A stretch of 5,607 nucleotides of DNA from an uncultured Sulfurimonas sp. (GTDB lineage: Bacteria > Campylobacterota > Campylobacteria > Campylobacterales > Sulfurimonadaceae). Of the stretch, positions 1 through 5,607 are shown in pieces (the first letter of the stretch is position 1; every line of letters starts with the position of its first letter). The translations under genes and the position numbers were made by a program. Location: positions 1 to 5,607 of the forward strand of contig CALDOC010000491.1 in assembly GCA_937914675.1 (NCBI GenBank), given 5' to 3'. The notes under the pieces were generated by a model. The model was not told where the DNA came from. It saw only the letters and a list, made by a program, of their open reading frames with translations, and did not search any database.

Positions 1-638
1 TTTGTGATTGATTTCTCATTTTGAGAGTAATAGCCGTCGGCGAACATCTTCCACTCGCCGGACTTCTCGTTTAAATTAGTGGCGGCGGTTCTGTATCTGT
101 AGCTCCCCGCTCCCAAAAAAAGTTGATTTTCAGTAGTTTGGCCGCCAAGTTTTGTGATGACGTTGACCGCCCCAAAAAACGCTCCGGCTCCATATTCGGT
201 AGAACCGGGGCCTCTTAGCACCTCTATTCTCTGCACCAAACCAATGGGAAAATCCAAGTAAAAGCCGCTGTTTCCAGACCCTTCGTTGTTTATGGCAACG
301 CCGTCGACAAGGATTTTAATTTTGTCAGAGAGCATGGAGTCGGGGTTTGTAATGCCCCTTATGTTTATGATTGGCTGGCCTATGAAATTTAATTGCATTT
401 GAATTCCAGGCAACATGCCTATGGCTTCGCCCACGTTTTGCGCTCCGGCGTCCATGAACGTCTGCGCGTCTATCACCGTGACGATGGATGGCAAGTAGTT
501 TACGTTCATGTATTTTTTGGTAACCGAGTCCGTGGCGTCGTCCAAGATGGATTTCAAGTCGTCAATCTCGGTGGCGCTCGCGTTTAAAGCGCCTAAAAAA
601 GACAAGAGTAGTAAATGCGAAACAAAGGGCTTATTCAT
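1..638 (-). CDS. TonB-dependent outer-membrane receptor, N-terminal part (runs off left edge)
   Basis: Reading the minus strand from the ATG at 638 gives 212 codons with no stop before the window edge. Residues 1-22 look like a Sec signal peptide: a Lys near the start, a hydrophobic run LLLLSFLGAL, and an ASA-type cleavage site before TE. Residues about 46-165 match a TonB receptor plug domain: LPSIVTVID, the VGEAIGMLPGIQ segment, INIRG (92-95), a VDG (111-113), and the strongly conserved RIEVLRGPGSTEYGAGAFFG (137-156) followed by AVNVITK (157-163). A weak TonB-box candidate, DSVTKK, lies at 37-42. The start is well fixed: an in-frame TAA sits two codons upstream and an AGAAGGAAG ribosome-binding sequence precedes the ATG. 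Such receptors import siderophore-iron, cobalamin or similar ligands across the outer membrane using TonB/ExbBD energy. The ligand cannot be told because the barrel is missing. Confidence 0.93.
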   Translation of the reverse strand, partial: MNKPFVSHLLLLSFLGALNASATEIDDLKSILDDATDSVTKKYMNVNYLPSIVTVIDAQTFMDAGAQNVGEAIGMLPGIQMQLNFIGQPIINIRGITNPDSMLSDKIKILVDGVAINNEGSGNSGFYLDFPIGLVQRIEVLRGPGSTEYGAGAFFGAVNVITKLGGQTTENQLFLGAGSYRYRTAATNLNEKSGEWKMFADGYYSQNEKSIT

Positions 639-665
639 TGCTTAACTTCCTTCTTTGCGTATAAT

Positions 666-684
666 TTGGCGACATTCTAGCCAA
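666..684 (-). promoter_or_regulatory. Candidate promoter and operator-like dyad of the TonB receptor gene
   Basis: On the minus strand a TAGAAT hexamer (679-674) resembles a sigma-70 -10 element and lies about 35 nt upstream of the receptor ATG. It sits just inside a 5-bp inverted repeat, TTGGC (684-680) and GCCAA (670-666), separated by 9 nt. No convincing -35 is seen, which is usual for Campylobacterota. The sequence does not resemble a canonical Fur box (GATAATGATAATCATTATC). A repressor binding this dyad would cover the -10, but with 5-bp arms this is only a candidate. Confidence 0.3.
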
Positions 685-747
685 TTTCTTATTCATCCGC
701 CCTAAATGAAAACGGTTGTCGTTATTTCTATTAGACGCCGAACAAAT

Positions 748-1566
748 TTACTTTCCTGTAGACGCTTTGCAAAAGTTGTCGTACAGATACAAAAGGTCTT
801 TATCTTCCAACTCGTAGTTAAAATCATTGGAGAAGACGTTTTTTAGTTCTTCAAAAGTTTCGATATTGATTTCCTCTACCGCGTCAAGCGAGATTTTTTG
901 ATACGCGCCGTTGCGTAGTGAACGAACTTCCTCTTTTAAAACCGCGCTAAGAACAAGGTTCTTTACAAATTTCGCGTTGGGATTTTTGTAGGAGTAAAAA
1001 TTTCCCATTTCAAAATCAGCTTCATTGTAATCACACATGTCAAAGGTGTAAAGAGGGTGATAAACATCTTCTTTTACTATATTCAAAGTAAAATTTTCAT
1101 TCGACTGCTGTGAAATATGATAAGTCACTCCCAATCTCGTTGTCGTAAAATGCTCGCCAAACTTTACCGGAAGAGTTGGCGAAGAAAACCCAAAGCCCAC
1201 GTCTATCAAATAGCGTACGCTTTTATACGTCCATACCGTAACTCTATGCGTTTTAGGGACTTCCATATTTTCGTTATTCACTACGCGAGCGCCGACCGCT
1301 TGGACTAAAAATCCCATATGTTTTAGAGTTTCATAAACCAGTTTGTTATGCTCAAAACAGTAACCACCCCGCTTATCAATCACAAGGTTGCGCACTATGT
1401 CGCCTAAATCCAATGATACCTCTTCTTGCAACAGCACTCGAACGCTTGAGAATTGAAGTTGCGCCAAATGTTCTTCTATTAGCGTTTCGACATCTTCAAA
1501 ATCACACAAGTAATCTTTTGCGTTAAGCGACGACACGTACTTTTGGATTAAATCTTCTTTCTCCAT
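748..1566 (-). CDS. nat: Arylamine N-acetyltransferase
   Basis: This 272-residue protein belongs to the NAT family, which transfers acetyl (or another acyl) from CoA to arylamines, hydrazines or related amines in the cytoplasm. The catalytic triad is complete: Cys70 in RGGYCFE (66-72), His107 in THRVTVW (106-112) and Asp122 in YLIDVGFG (119-126). The spacing is the same as in characterised bacterial NATs, and the length is typical of the family. The start is the ATG at 1566, preceded by AAAGG with a 6-nt spacer. It is divergent from asnB across 67 bp, and 109 nt separate its stop from the TonB receptor downstream. Three sampled 60-base lines are about 32-35% G+C against roughly 47-63% in sampled asnB lines, which suggests a separate origin. 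Physiological substrate is unknown; detoxification or a role in secondary metabolism are both possible. Confidence 0.93.
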   Translation of the reverse strand: MEKEDLIQKYVSSLNAKDYLCDFEDVETLIEEHLAQLQFSSVRVLLQEEVSLDLGDIVRNLVIDKRGGYCFEHNKLVYETLKHMGFLVQAVGARVVNNENMEVPKTHRVTVWTYKSVRYLIDVGFGFSSPTLPVKFGEHFTTTRLGVTYHISQQSNENFTLNIVKEDVYHPLYTFDMCDYNEADFEMGNFYSYKNPNAKFVKNLVLSAVLKEEVRSLRNGAYQKISLDAVEEINIETFEELKNVFSNDFNYELEDKDLLYLYDNFCKASTGK

Positions 1567-1595
1567 GAGTATCCTTTAAAATAAATTAGCGATAT

Positions 1596-1601
1596 ATTAT
1601 A
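1596..1601 (-). promoter_or_regulatory. Candidate -10 element for nat
   Basis: The minus strand reads a perfect TATAAT here, which would put the transcription start near 1589 and give a leader of about 23 nt before the nat ATG. A -35 at the usual distance would fall at about 1619-1624 (TTAAAA on minus), inside the opposite arm of the inverted repeat; it is not a good consensus match. Confidence 0.5.
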
Positions 1602-1608
1602 CTACAAT
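1598..1608 (+). promoter_or_regulatory. Candidate -10 region for asnB
   Basis: Two overlapping plus-strand hexamers could serve as the -10: TATACT at 1598-1603 and TACAAT at 1603-1608. Either would start transcription around 1610-1616 and leave a leader of about 18-24 nt before the asnB ATG at 1634. The stretch overlaps the nat -10 on the other strand, so RNA polymerase bound for one gene should hinder the other. No clear -35 is visible. Confidence 0.4.
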
Positions 1609-1633
1609 ATCAACATTATTTTAAAGGCTTATA

Positions 1634-3439
1634 ATGTGCGCGATATTTGGAATTATTGGTGAATACGACGAAATAAAAGCTAAATCCGCTCTCTCTTCTT
1701 TAACGCATAGAGGTCCCGATTATTGCGGCGTTACGCAAACGCAAAGAGTTTTTTTCGCTCATCAAAGGCTGAGCGTCGTGGATTTTCATGAGAGAAGCCA
1801 TCAACCTTTGAAACGTCGCGACGTTTTGCTCTCGTTCAACGGCGAAATTTACAACTACAAAGAGCTTAAAAAAGAGTTGGAGTTGGATTTCGAGTTTGAA
1901 TCTCAAGGCGACGCGGAAGTCGTCATCGCAGCCTATCTCAAATGGGGAGTCTCCTTTGTCCAACGCTTACGCGGAATGTTCGCCATAGCCTTGATGGATG
2001 GAGAGACCCTCCATCTTTTTCGCGATCGACTCGGAAAAAAACCGATGTTTTACCTCAACGGCGATGCGTTCGTCTACGCGTCGGAGATAAAAGCCCTGCT
2101 CCCATTTTTGAAAAAAAAGGAGATGGACGACGACGCGTTGATGAGTTACCTCTCCTTTTTGGCTCCGACTCCGCCTTTCACTTTTTTCAAAAACGTCAAG
2201 AAATTGGCCGCGGGCGAATTTTTGACGTTCAAAGACGGCAACGTCGACGTCCAAAGATACTATGACGTTTTATCCCAAGAGCCAAACGTCATTACGGACA
2301 AAAACGACGCCATCGCCAAAATTGAAGCGGCTTTGGAAGAGTCCATAGCCACGCGTTTGGACGCGGACGCGCCGATCGCTTCGCTTCTTTCAGGCGGAAT
2401 AGACAGCGCGACCATAAACTATTTCGCCAAGAAACGGGGGCTAAATCTGCCGACGTACACCCTCGGGTACAAAGAGTTTTCAAAATACGACGAGAGGGCG
2501 AACGCCAAACAAAGCGCCGATTTTTTGGGCTTGAAAAACACCCAAGTCGAGATAGACCAAGACGCGTTCATGGACGCGAGCGAAAAAGTTTTCGACGCGC
2601 TCGACGAGCCGCTCAACGACCCCGCCGCCATCCCCCTCTATCTGCTTTTTGAGCAAATCAAAAAAGACGGCTTCAAGGTCGTCATGAGCGGAGAGGGAAG
2701 CGACGAGCTCTTTTTGGGATATAGGCAATATTTCGAGTATCTCGACATAGAGGGCGCTTCAAGTTTGGCGCACAAGAATTGGCTCAAAAAGTATTTTCGC
2801 GCGAATTTTTCCATGAACAGAGAGTGGGAGTGGTACAAGCGCGTCTTTGATAACACCCTACTCTTTCGCACGTCCGGCGACAAATTTACGGATTTGCAGA
2901 AAAACGACCTCATGAGAAGAAACGTGAGAGACAACGACTCCCTGAAGTATCTCAAAGCATATAGAGACAGGTTTGAGAGTTCCGCTCATGAGGACGAGAG
3001 CGTTTGGTACAGCTACGTCGACCTCAACGTCTTTCAAGCGGAGCATTTTTTGACGAAACTCGACCGCGTGAGCATGGCGCACTCCATCGAATCGAGAACT
3101 CCTTTTTTGGACCACAAACTCGTCGAGACGGTTTTTAGTCTGGACCCAAAACTCAGATACGAAGACGGCGTCACCAAATCGCTTTTAAAACATATAATGA
3201 AACCTTACTTGGACGCAAGCATATTGAGCCGAAAGAAAAAAGGTTTTTCAAACCCCTACATGGAGTACCTCGTAAACTCCAAAAAGATAGAACTCATCCA
3301 TGAAGTGAACGAGCAAACGGGCATGTTCAAGCGCGACAAACTCCAAGAGTACTTGCAAACGGCTTCCAAAGGGAGTTTCAAACAGCACGTCTGGGGCTTG
3401 TACGTATTGTCCCGCTGGATAAAGAAGCATCTGCTTTAA
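1634..3439 (+). CDS. asnB: Asparagine synthase (glutamine-hydrolysing)
   Basis: This 601-residue cytoplasmic enzyme makes asparagine from aspartate, glutamine and ATP. The N-terminal Ntn glutaminase domain begins MCAIFGIIG, so Cys2 becomes the nucleophile after Met removal; it also has RGPD (26-29), HQRLS (43-47), NGEIYN (69-74) and GDAEV (92-96). DRLGKKPMFY follows near 131-140. The C-terminal synthetase domain has the PP-loop SGGIDS (253-258), the second nucleotide-site motif SGEGSDE (352-358), and LDRVSMAHSIESRTPFLDH from 476. The N-terminal Cys and the AAAGG 6 nt upstream (1623-1627) fix the ATG start. The length is near that of AsnB-type enzymes of the 550-630 residue class. Relatives of this fold also amidate sugars or peptides in surface-polysaccharide clusters, but no such genes are seen here. 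The next gene, 48 nt downstream, probably imports aspartate/glutamate. Confidence 0.92.
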   Translation: MCAIFGIIGEYDEIKAKSALSSLTHRGPDYCGVTQTQRVFFAHQRLSVVDFHERSHQPLKRRDVLLSFNGEIYNYKELKKELELDFEFESQGDAEVVIAAYLKWGVSFVQRLRGMFAIALMDGETLHLFRDRLGKKPMFYLNGDAFVYASEIKALLPFLKKKEMDDDALMSYLSFLAPTPPFTFFKNVKKLAAGEFLTFKDGNVDVQRYYDVLSQEPNVITDKNDAIAKIEAALEESIATRLDADAPIASLLSGGIDSATINYFAKKRGLNLPTYTLGYKEFSKYDERANAKQSADFLGLKNTQVEIDQDAFMDASEKVFDALDEPLNDPAAIPLYLLFEQIKKDGFKVVMSGEGSDELFLGYRQYFEYLDIEGASSLAHKNWLKKYFRANFSMNREWEWYKRVFDNTLLFRTSGDKFTDLQKNDLMRRNVRDNDSLKYLKAYRDRFESSAHEDESVWYSYVDLNVFQAEHFLTKLDRVSMAHSIESRTPFLDHKLVETVFSLDPKLRYEDGVTKSLLKHIMKPYLDASILSRKKKGFSNPYMEYLVNSKKIELIHEVNEQTGMFKRDKLQEYLQTASKGSFKQHVWGLYVLSRWIKKHLL

Positions 3440-3451
3440 GTCAATAAGCGC

Positions 3452-3457
3452 TAAAAT
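3452..3457 (+). promoter_or_regulatory. Candidate -10 element upstream of the symporter
   Basis: TAAAAT in the context GCGCTAAAATCGCC lies in the 48-nt gap after asnB and would give a leader of about 24 nt before the TTG start. The context resembles GCTAGAATGTCGCC upstream of the TonB receptor. There is no clear -35 and no terminator in the gap, so the symporter may be transcribed by read-through from asnB, from this site, or both. Confidence 0.3.
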
Positions 3458-3476
3458 CGCCATACAAAACGTCTTC

Positions 3477-3490
3477 GAGGAAAAAAGTTG
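3477..3490 (+). promoter_or_regulatory. Ribosome-binding site that fixes a TTG start
   Basis: GAGGA at 3477-3481 stands 6 nt before TTG at 3488-3490. No ATG or GTG lies in frame between the upstream in-frame stop (TAA, 3452-3454) and this TTG. The next in-frame ATG would delete the first membrane helix, so the TTG is the best start. Confidence 0.7.
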
Positions 3491-4711
3491 ATTCAAAAAA
3501 TAAAAAAATACGCCACTACAAACACGCTCGTCGTCGTCGGCATAATTCTTGGAGGCGCCTTTGGAATCTTTTTTCCAGAACTGGCGTTGCAACAAAAAGT
3601 GATAGGCACGGCTTTCGTGTACTTCTTGAAAATGTTAGTCGTACCACTCGTTTTTTCAAGCATTTTTGTGGCCATTTTAGGTCTCGGCTCAGTTGAACAC
3701 CTCAAAAGAATGGGTCTCAAAACGATTGGACTCTACATGCTGACGACGGCGCTCGCGGTGGTTGGCGCCATCGCCGCCATGAACGTCTTTCCCATTGGCG
3801 AAAAAGTGAGCGACGTTGGTTTGGCGTTTGAAAAAGCCGCGAGCGTAGCTCCTTTTTCCCTCGAAGAGATGATTTTAAGTTTCATTCCCACCAACGTATT
3901 CGCGGCGCTCAGCAACGGCTCCATGATGCAAATCATAGTCTTCGCGATTCTTTTTGGCGTCGCGTCGCTACACTTGAGCAAAACGCAACAAGCTCCCTTG
4001 GTGAATCTTTTTAGCTCCGTTAGCGAAGCCATGCTAAAAATGGCGGAATGGGTCATCTTGATGACTCCCCTAGGCGTTTTTTCCCTCATATCCTACGTCA
4101 TCGCGGAGCAAGGCGTGGACGTCGTTTTTGGCCTTTACGAGTACGTTCTCATGGTCGTTGGCGTCATAATTTTTCACGCCGTCGTGACCCTTCCCGCCCT
4201 CTTGAGAGTTTTTACGAAAGTAAATCCTTACGCCTACCTCTCGGACGTTCGAGAAGCGCCCATCATGGCGTTTTCCACGGCCTCTTCCGCGGCGACTCTG
4301 CCCGTTTCCCTGAGAGTCGCGCAAGAGATGGGCGGAGTGGACAAGAAGAACGCCTCCTTTGTTTTGCCTCTGGGAGCGACCGTCTCCATGGATGGAACCG
4401 CGGCTTATTTGAGCGTCGCCGTTTTGTACGTCGCCAATCTCGCGGGAGTGGCTCTAAGTTTTGGGGATCAACTTCTTTTGGGAGTGACCATAGTGGCTTT
4501 GAGCGTCGGAGTGGCGGCGCTTCCAAGCGCTTCGCTCGTTATGATGGTCGTCATCTTAAACCAGATTGGACTTCCCGTCGAGTACATGGCGCTCATCGTG
4601 GCGGTTGACAGAATTTTGGACATGTGCCGGACGTCCTTGAACGTCACTTCCGACCTTATCGTGACAAAAATTATAGATGAATTTGAGAGAAAAAATGAAA
4701 AAATTAGATAA
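3488..4711 (+). CDS. Dicarboxylate/amino acid:cation symporter (DAACS family), probably glutamate/aspartate uptake
   Basis: This 407-residue inner-membrane protein has the layout of the GltPh/EAAT family: several hydrophobic helices, then re-entrant hairpin 1 with STASSAATLPVS (263-274), helix 7 with SMDGTAAY (300-307), hairpin 2 with ALPSAS (344-349), and helix 8 with DRILDMCRTSLNVTSD (374-389). Aligned by eye to GltPh, the substrate and ion residues D390, D394, R397, T398, N401 and D405 correspond to D374, D378, R381, T382, N385 and D389. The conserved Arg381 points to an acidic substrate. The usual Asn of the NMDGT motif is Ser300. Family members use Na+ or H+; which applies here cannot be decided. 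The gene starts at TTG with a good ribosome-binding site. It follows asnB by 48 nt and overlaps the PAS gene by 17 nt, suggesting co-expression with both. Confidence 0.9.
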   Translation: MIQKIKKYATTNTLVVVGIILGGAFGIFFPELALQQKVIGTAFVYFLKMLVVPLVFSSIFVAILGLGSVEHLKRMGLKTIGLYMLTTALAVVGAIAAMNVFPIGEKVSDVGLAFEKAASVAPFSLEEMILSFIPTNVFAALSNGSMMQIIVFAILFGVASLHLSKTQQAPLVNLFSSVSEAMLKMAEWVILMTPLGVFSLISYVIAEQGVDVVFGLYEYVLMVVGVIIFHAVVTLPALLRVFTKVNPYAYLSDVREAPIMAFSTASSAATLPVSLRVAQEMGGVDKKNASFVLPLGATVSMDGTAAYLSVAVLYVANLAGVALSFGDQLLLGVTIVALSVGVAALPSASLVMMVVILNQIGLPVEYMALIVAVDRILDMCRTSLNVTSDLIVTKIIDEFERKNEKIR

Positions 4712-5228
4712 AAGCGACGCGCCAAAAAACATAACCAATAATGAAAAAATCATGAGCGACAATGATTTCATAGTTTCAAAGACGGACACTAAAGGCGTTT
4801 TAACCTACTGCAACCAAATTTTCATAGATATGTCCGGCTATGAAAAGGATAAGCTCATTGGAGCCAACCATAATCTCTTAAGACATCCCGACATGCCCGC
4901 CGTAGCCTTTAAGCTTGCATGGGATTTGATTAAAGAGGGCAAAGAGTTTTTTGGTTTTGTCAAAAACCTAAAAAAAGACGGCGGCTACTACTGGGTGTTT
5001 GCGTACATAACCGCCGATTACGATGAACGAGCTCAAATCGTTGGTTACTCCTCTTTTAGAAGAAGACCCTCTCAAGGCGCGATTAAAGCCATCATTCCCG
5101 TTTATAAACTGCTAGTCGAGACGGAAAAAAAAGGTGGAATGAGAGCGTCCCAAGAACTACTAGAGAAGTATTTAAAAGACAACAAAACCACTTACAATGA
5201 TTTTGTCATAAATCTACAAAAAAGCTAA
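4695..5228 (+). CDS. Aer/CetB-type PAS-domain redox or energy-taxis sensor protein
   Basis: This soluble 177-residue protein is one PAS domain (about 24-122) plus a charged, probably helical C-terminal tail (about 126-177). It closely matches the FAD-binding PAS of Aer: SGYEKDKLIGANHNLLRHPD ending at 66, MPAVAF (67-72), W76, FVKNLKKDGGYYWV (88-101) and the closing SFRRRP (120-125). Aer residues needed for FAD binding (R57, H58, D60) correspond to R63, H64 and D66; Aer W79 is Phe85 here. In C. jejuni, CetB is a stand-alone PAS protein that signals through the membrane receptor CetA; the next gene, 10 nt away, is a CetA-like receptor. ATG 4695 is preferred because GAGAGA (4685-4690) precedes it. 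ATG 4677 (183 aa) lacks a good site, and ATG 4752 (158 aa) has only a weak one. The start lies inside the symporter gene, consistent with translational coupling. An ordinary PAS regulator cannot be excluded. Confidence 0.85.
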   Translation: MKKLDKSDAPKNITNNEKIMSDNDFIVSKTDTKGVLTYCNQIFIDMSGYEKDKLIGANHNLLRHPDMPAVAFKLAWDLIKEGKEFFGFVKNLKKDGGYYWVFAYITADYDERAQIVGYSSFRRRPSQGAIKAIIPVYKLLVETEKKGGMRASQELLEKYLKDNKTTYNDFVINLQKS

Positions 5229-5232
5229 GGGG
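5227..5232 (+). promoter_or_regulatory. Strong ribosome-binding site overlapping the PAS gene stop
   Basis: AAGGGG begins within the TAA stop of the PAS gene (5226-5228) and lies 6 nt before the ATG at 5239. The overlap favours coupled translation of the PAS protein and the chemoreceptor, which suits subunits of a two-part sensor. Confidence 0.7.
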
Positions 5233-5238
5233 CGAACG

Positions 5239-5607
5239 ATGCGAAAATTAAAAGATTTACGTATTTTAGGTTTGGTAATTCTTAACATATCTCTTTCTCT
5301 CTATTTGGCGTTTCATCATGACGAAGTTGCGTTGGCGCTCCTAATTATTGGCGTCAGCGCCGTTTTTATATTCGTGCCAAAGAGCGTGGCTGAGAATGAC
5401 GAGGATGAAAAAGTCTTTAAAAATATTTTAGAAGTCACGAAAGAAGCTTCCAATGGACGTTTAAGCCAACGGATTCATTACAATGATTTGGATTCTCAAT
5501 CAGGCAAACTAGCGCAATCAATAAACGACATGCTCGACCAAACGGAGGTTGTCTTAAGAGAAACGCGAAACAGCATTTTTGCCGTAACAAAGGGCGACGG
5601 TTCAAGA
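5239..5607 (+). CDS. CetA-like methyl-accepting chemotaxis protein, N-terminal part (runs off right edge)
   Basis: The 123 visible codons stay open to the window edge. Residues about 7-25 and 30-46 are two hydrophobic segments joined by only HHDE (26-29), so the protein is a membrane hairpin without a periplasmic ligand domain. Residues about 58-113 resemble a HAMP-type segment of chemoreceptors: NILEVTKEASNGRLSQRI (62-79), LAQSINDMLDQTE (91-103) and NSIFAVTKGDGSR (111-123), a pattern typical of Campylobacterota receptors just before the signalling coiled coil. The methylation and CheA/CheW-contacting regions are off the edge. The absence of a periplasmic sensor and the PAS gene directly upstream fit the CetA role: the PAS protein senses redox state and this receptor passes the signal to CheA. 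The start is supported by AAGGGG 6 nt upstream. A different HAMP signalling protein is possible until the C-terminus is seen. Confidence 0.8.
   Translation, partial: MRKLKDLRILGLVILNISLSLYLAFHHDEVALALLIIGVSAVFIFVPKSVAENDEDEKVFKNILEVTKEASNGRLSQRIHYNDLDSQSGKLAQSINDMLDQTEVVLRETRNSIFAVTKGDGSR

Larger units (their letters stand above)
1573..1627. repeat. Perfect 12-bp inverted repeat across the divergent nat/asnB promoter region
   Basis: CCTTTAAAATAA at 1573-1584 is the exact reverse complement of TTATTTTAAAGG at 1616-1627, with 31 nt between the arms. Each arm contains the AAAGG ribosome-binding sequence of one gene, and each AAAGG is exactly 6 nt from its ATG (1566 on minus, 1634 on plus). The repeat centre and the midpoint between the two start codons are both at base 1600. 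A smaller pair, GATAT (1591-1595) and ATATC (1607-1611), is centred one base away. The two transcripts would therefore carry the same 12-nt sequence in their leaders. It could be an operator, a shared translational-control element, or a chance result of two A-rich ribosome-binding sites. Confidence 0.8.

Noticed and set aside
393..587. 64-codon plus-strand open frame
   Set aside because: It is antisense to the TonB receptor plug region, whose protein matches a known family in detail; the plus-strand product resembles nothing and has no clear ribosome-binding site.
708..724. Possible terminator after nat (AACG/CGTT stem followed by TTTTC on minus)
   Set aside because: The stem is only 4 bp with a 5-nt loop and a short T run, too weak to call.
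3440..3487. Terminator or attenuator between asnB and the symporter
   Set aside because: No hairpin beyond a 3-bp GCG/CGC pair and no following T run is seen.
2292..3595. Several minus-strand open frames of 63-115 codons opposite asnB
   Set aside because: They are shadows of the asnB reading frame; none has a recognisable domain or convincing start signals.
4048..4608. 186-codon plus-strand open frame inside the symporter gene
   Set aside because: It overlaps the symporter completely in another frame. The Arg/Ser-rich product is typical of a frame-shifted reading of G+C-rich coding DNA.
4677..4694. Upstream ATG (4677) as the PAS protein start
   Set aside because: It lacks a good ribosome-binding site, while the ATG at 4695 follows GAGAGA; the extra six residues add nothing to the domain.
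1..5607. CRISPR arrays, tRNA/rRNA genes, insertion sequences
   Set aside because: No regularly spaced repeats, tRNA-like cloverleaf, rRNA sequence or transposase motifs were noticed; nearly all of the window is explained by protein-coding genes.

Overview
The window looks like part of a chromosome from a free-living or host-associated member of the Campylobacterota (Epsilonproteobacteria). The main reason is the pair of genes at the right end: a stand-alone Aer-like PAS protein followed by a membrane chemoreceptor with no periplasmic sensor domain. This is the layout of the CetB/CetA bipartite energy-taxis receptor known from Campylobacter jejuni. Frequent A-rich ribosome-binding regions and promoters with a recognisable -10 but no clear -35 fit the same group. 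Genus cannot be fixed from the sequence alone.

Layout, left to right. (1) Bases 1-638, minus strand: the first 212 codons of a TonB-dependent outer-membrane receptor (signal peptide and plug domain); the barrel lies off the left edge. (2) Bases 748-1566, minus strand: a complete arylamine N-acetyltransferase with an intact Cys-His-Asp triad and visibly AT-richer DNA than its neighbours. (3) Bases 1567-1633: a 67-bp divergent promoter region containing a perfect 12-bp inverted repeat, centred exactly midway between the two start codons and including both ribosome-binding sites. (4) Bases 1634-3439, plus strand: a complete glutamine-hydrolysing asparagine synthase. (5) Bases 3488-4711, plus strand: a dicarboxylate/amino acid:cation symporter, probably for glutamate/aspartate, starting at TTG. 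(6) Bases 4695-5228, plus strand: an Aer/CetB-type FAD-binding PAS protein whose start overlaps the symporter end. (7) Bases 5239-5607, plus strand: the N-terminus of a CetA-like chemoreceptor, cut by the right edge.

The plus-strand genes form a tightly spaced series (gaps of 48, -17 and 10 nt) with no visible terminator, so they may be one operon. A coherent, inferred reading is that the symporter imports aspartate/glutamate, asparagine synthase consumes aspartate, and the PAS/MCP pair steers the cell by redox or energy state. The minus-strand genes (acetyltransferase, then receptor) are 109 nt apart and may be transcribed separately. No rRNA, tRNA, CRISPR array or insertion sequence was seen. 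The most unusual features are the symmetric divergent regulatory region and the coupling of an amino-acid symporter to a taxis receptor pair.
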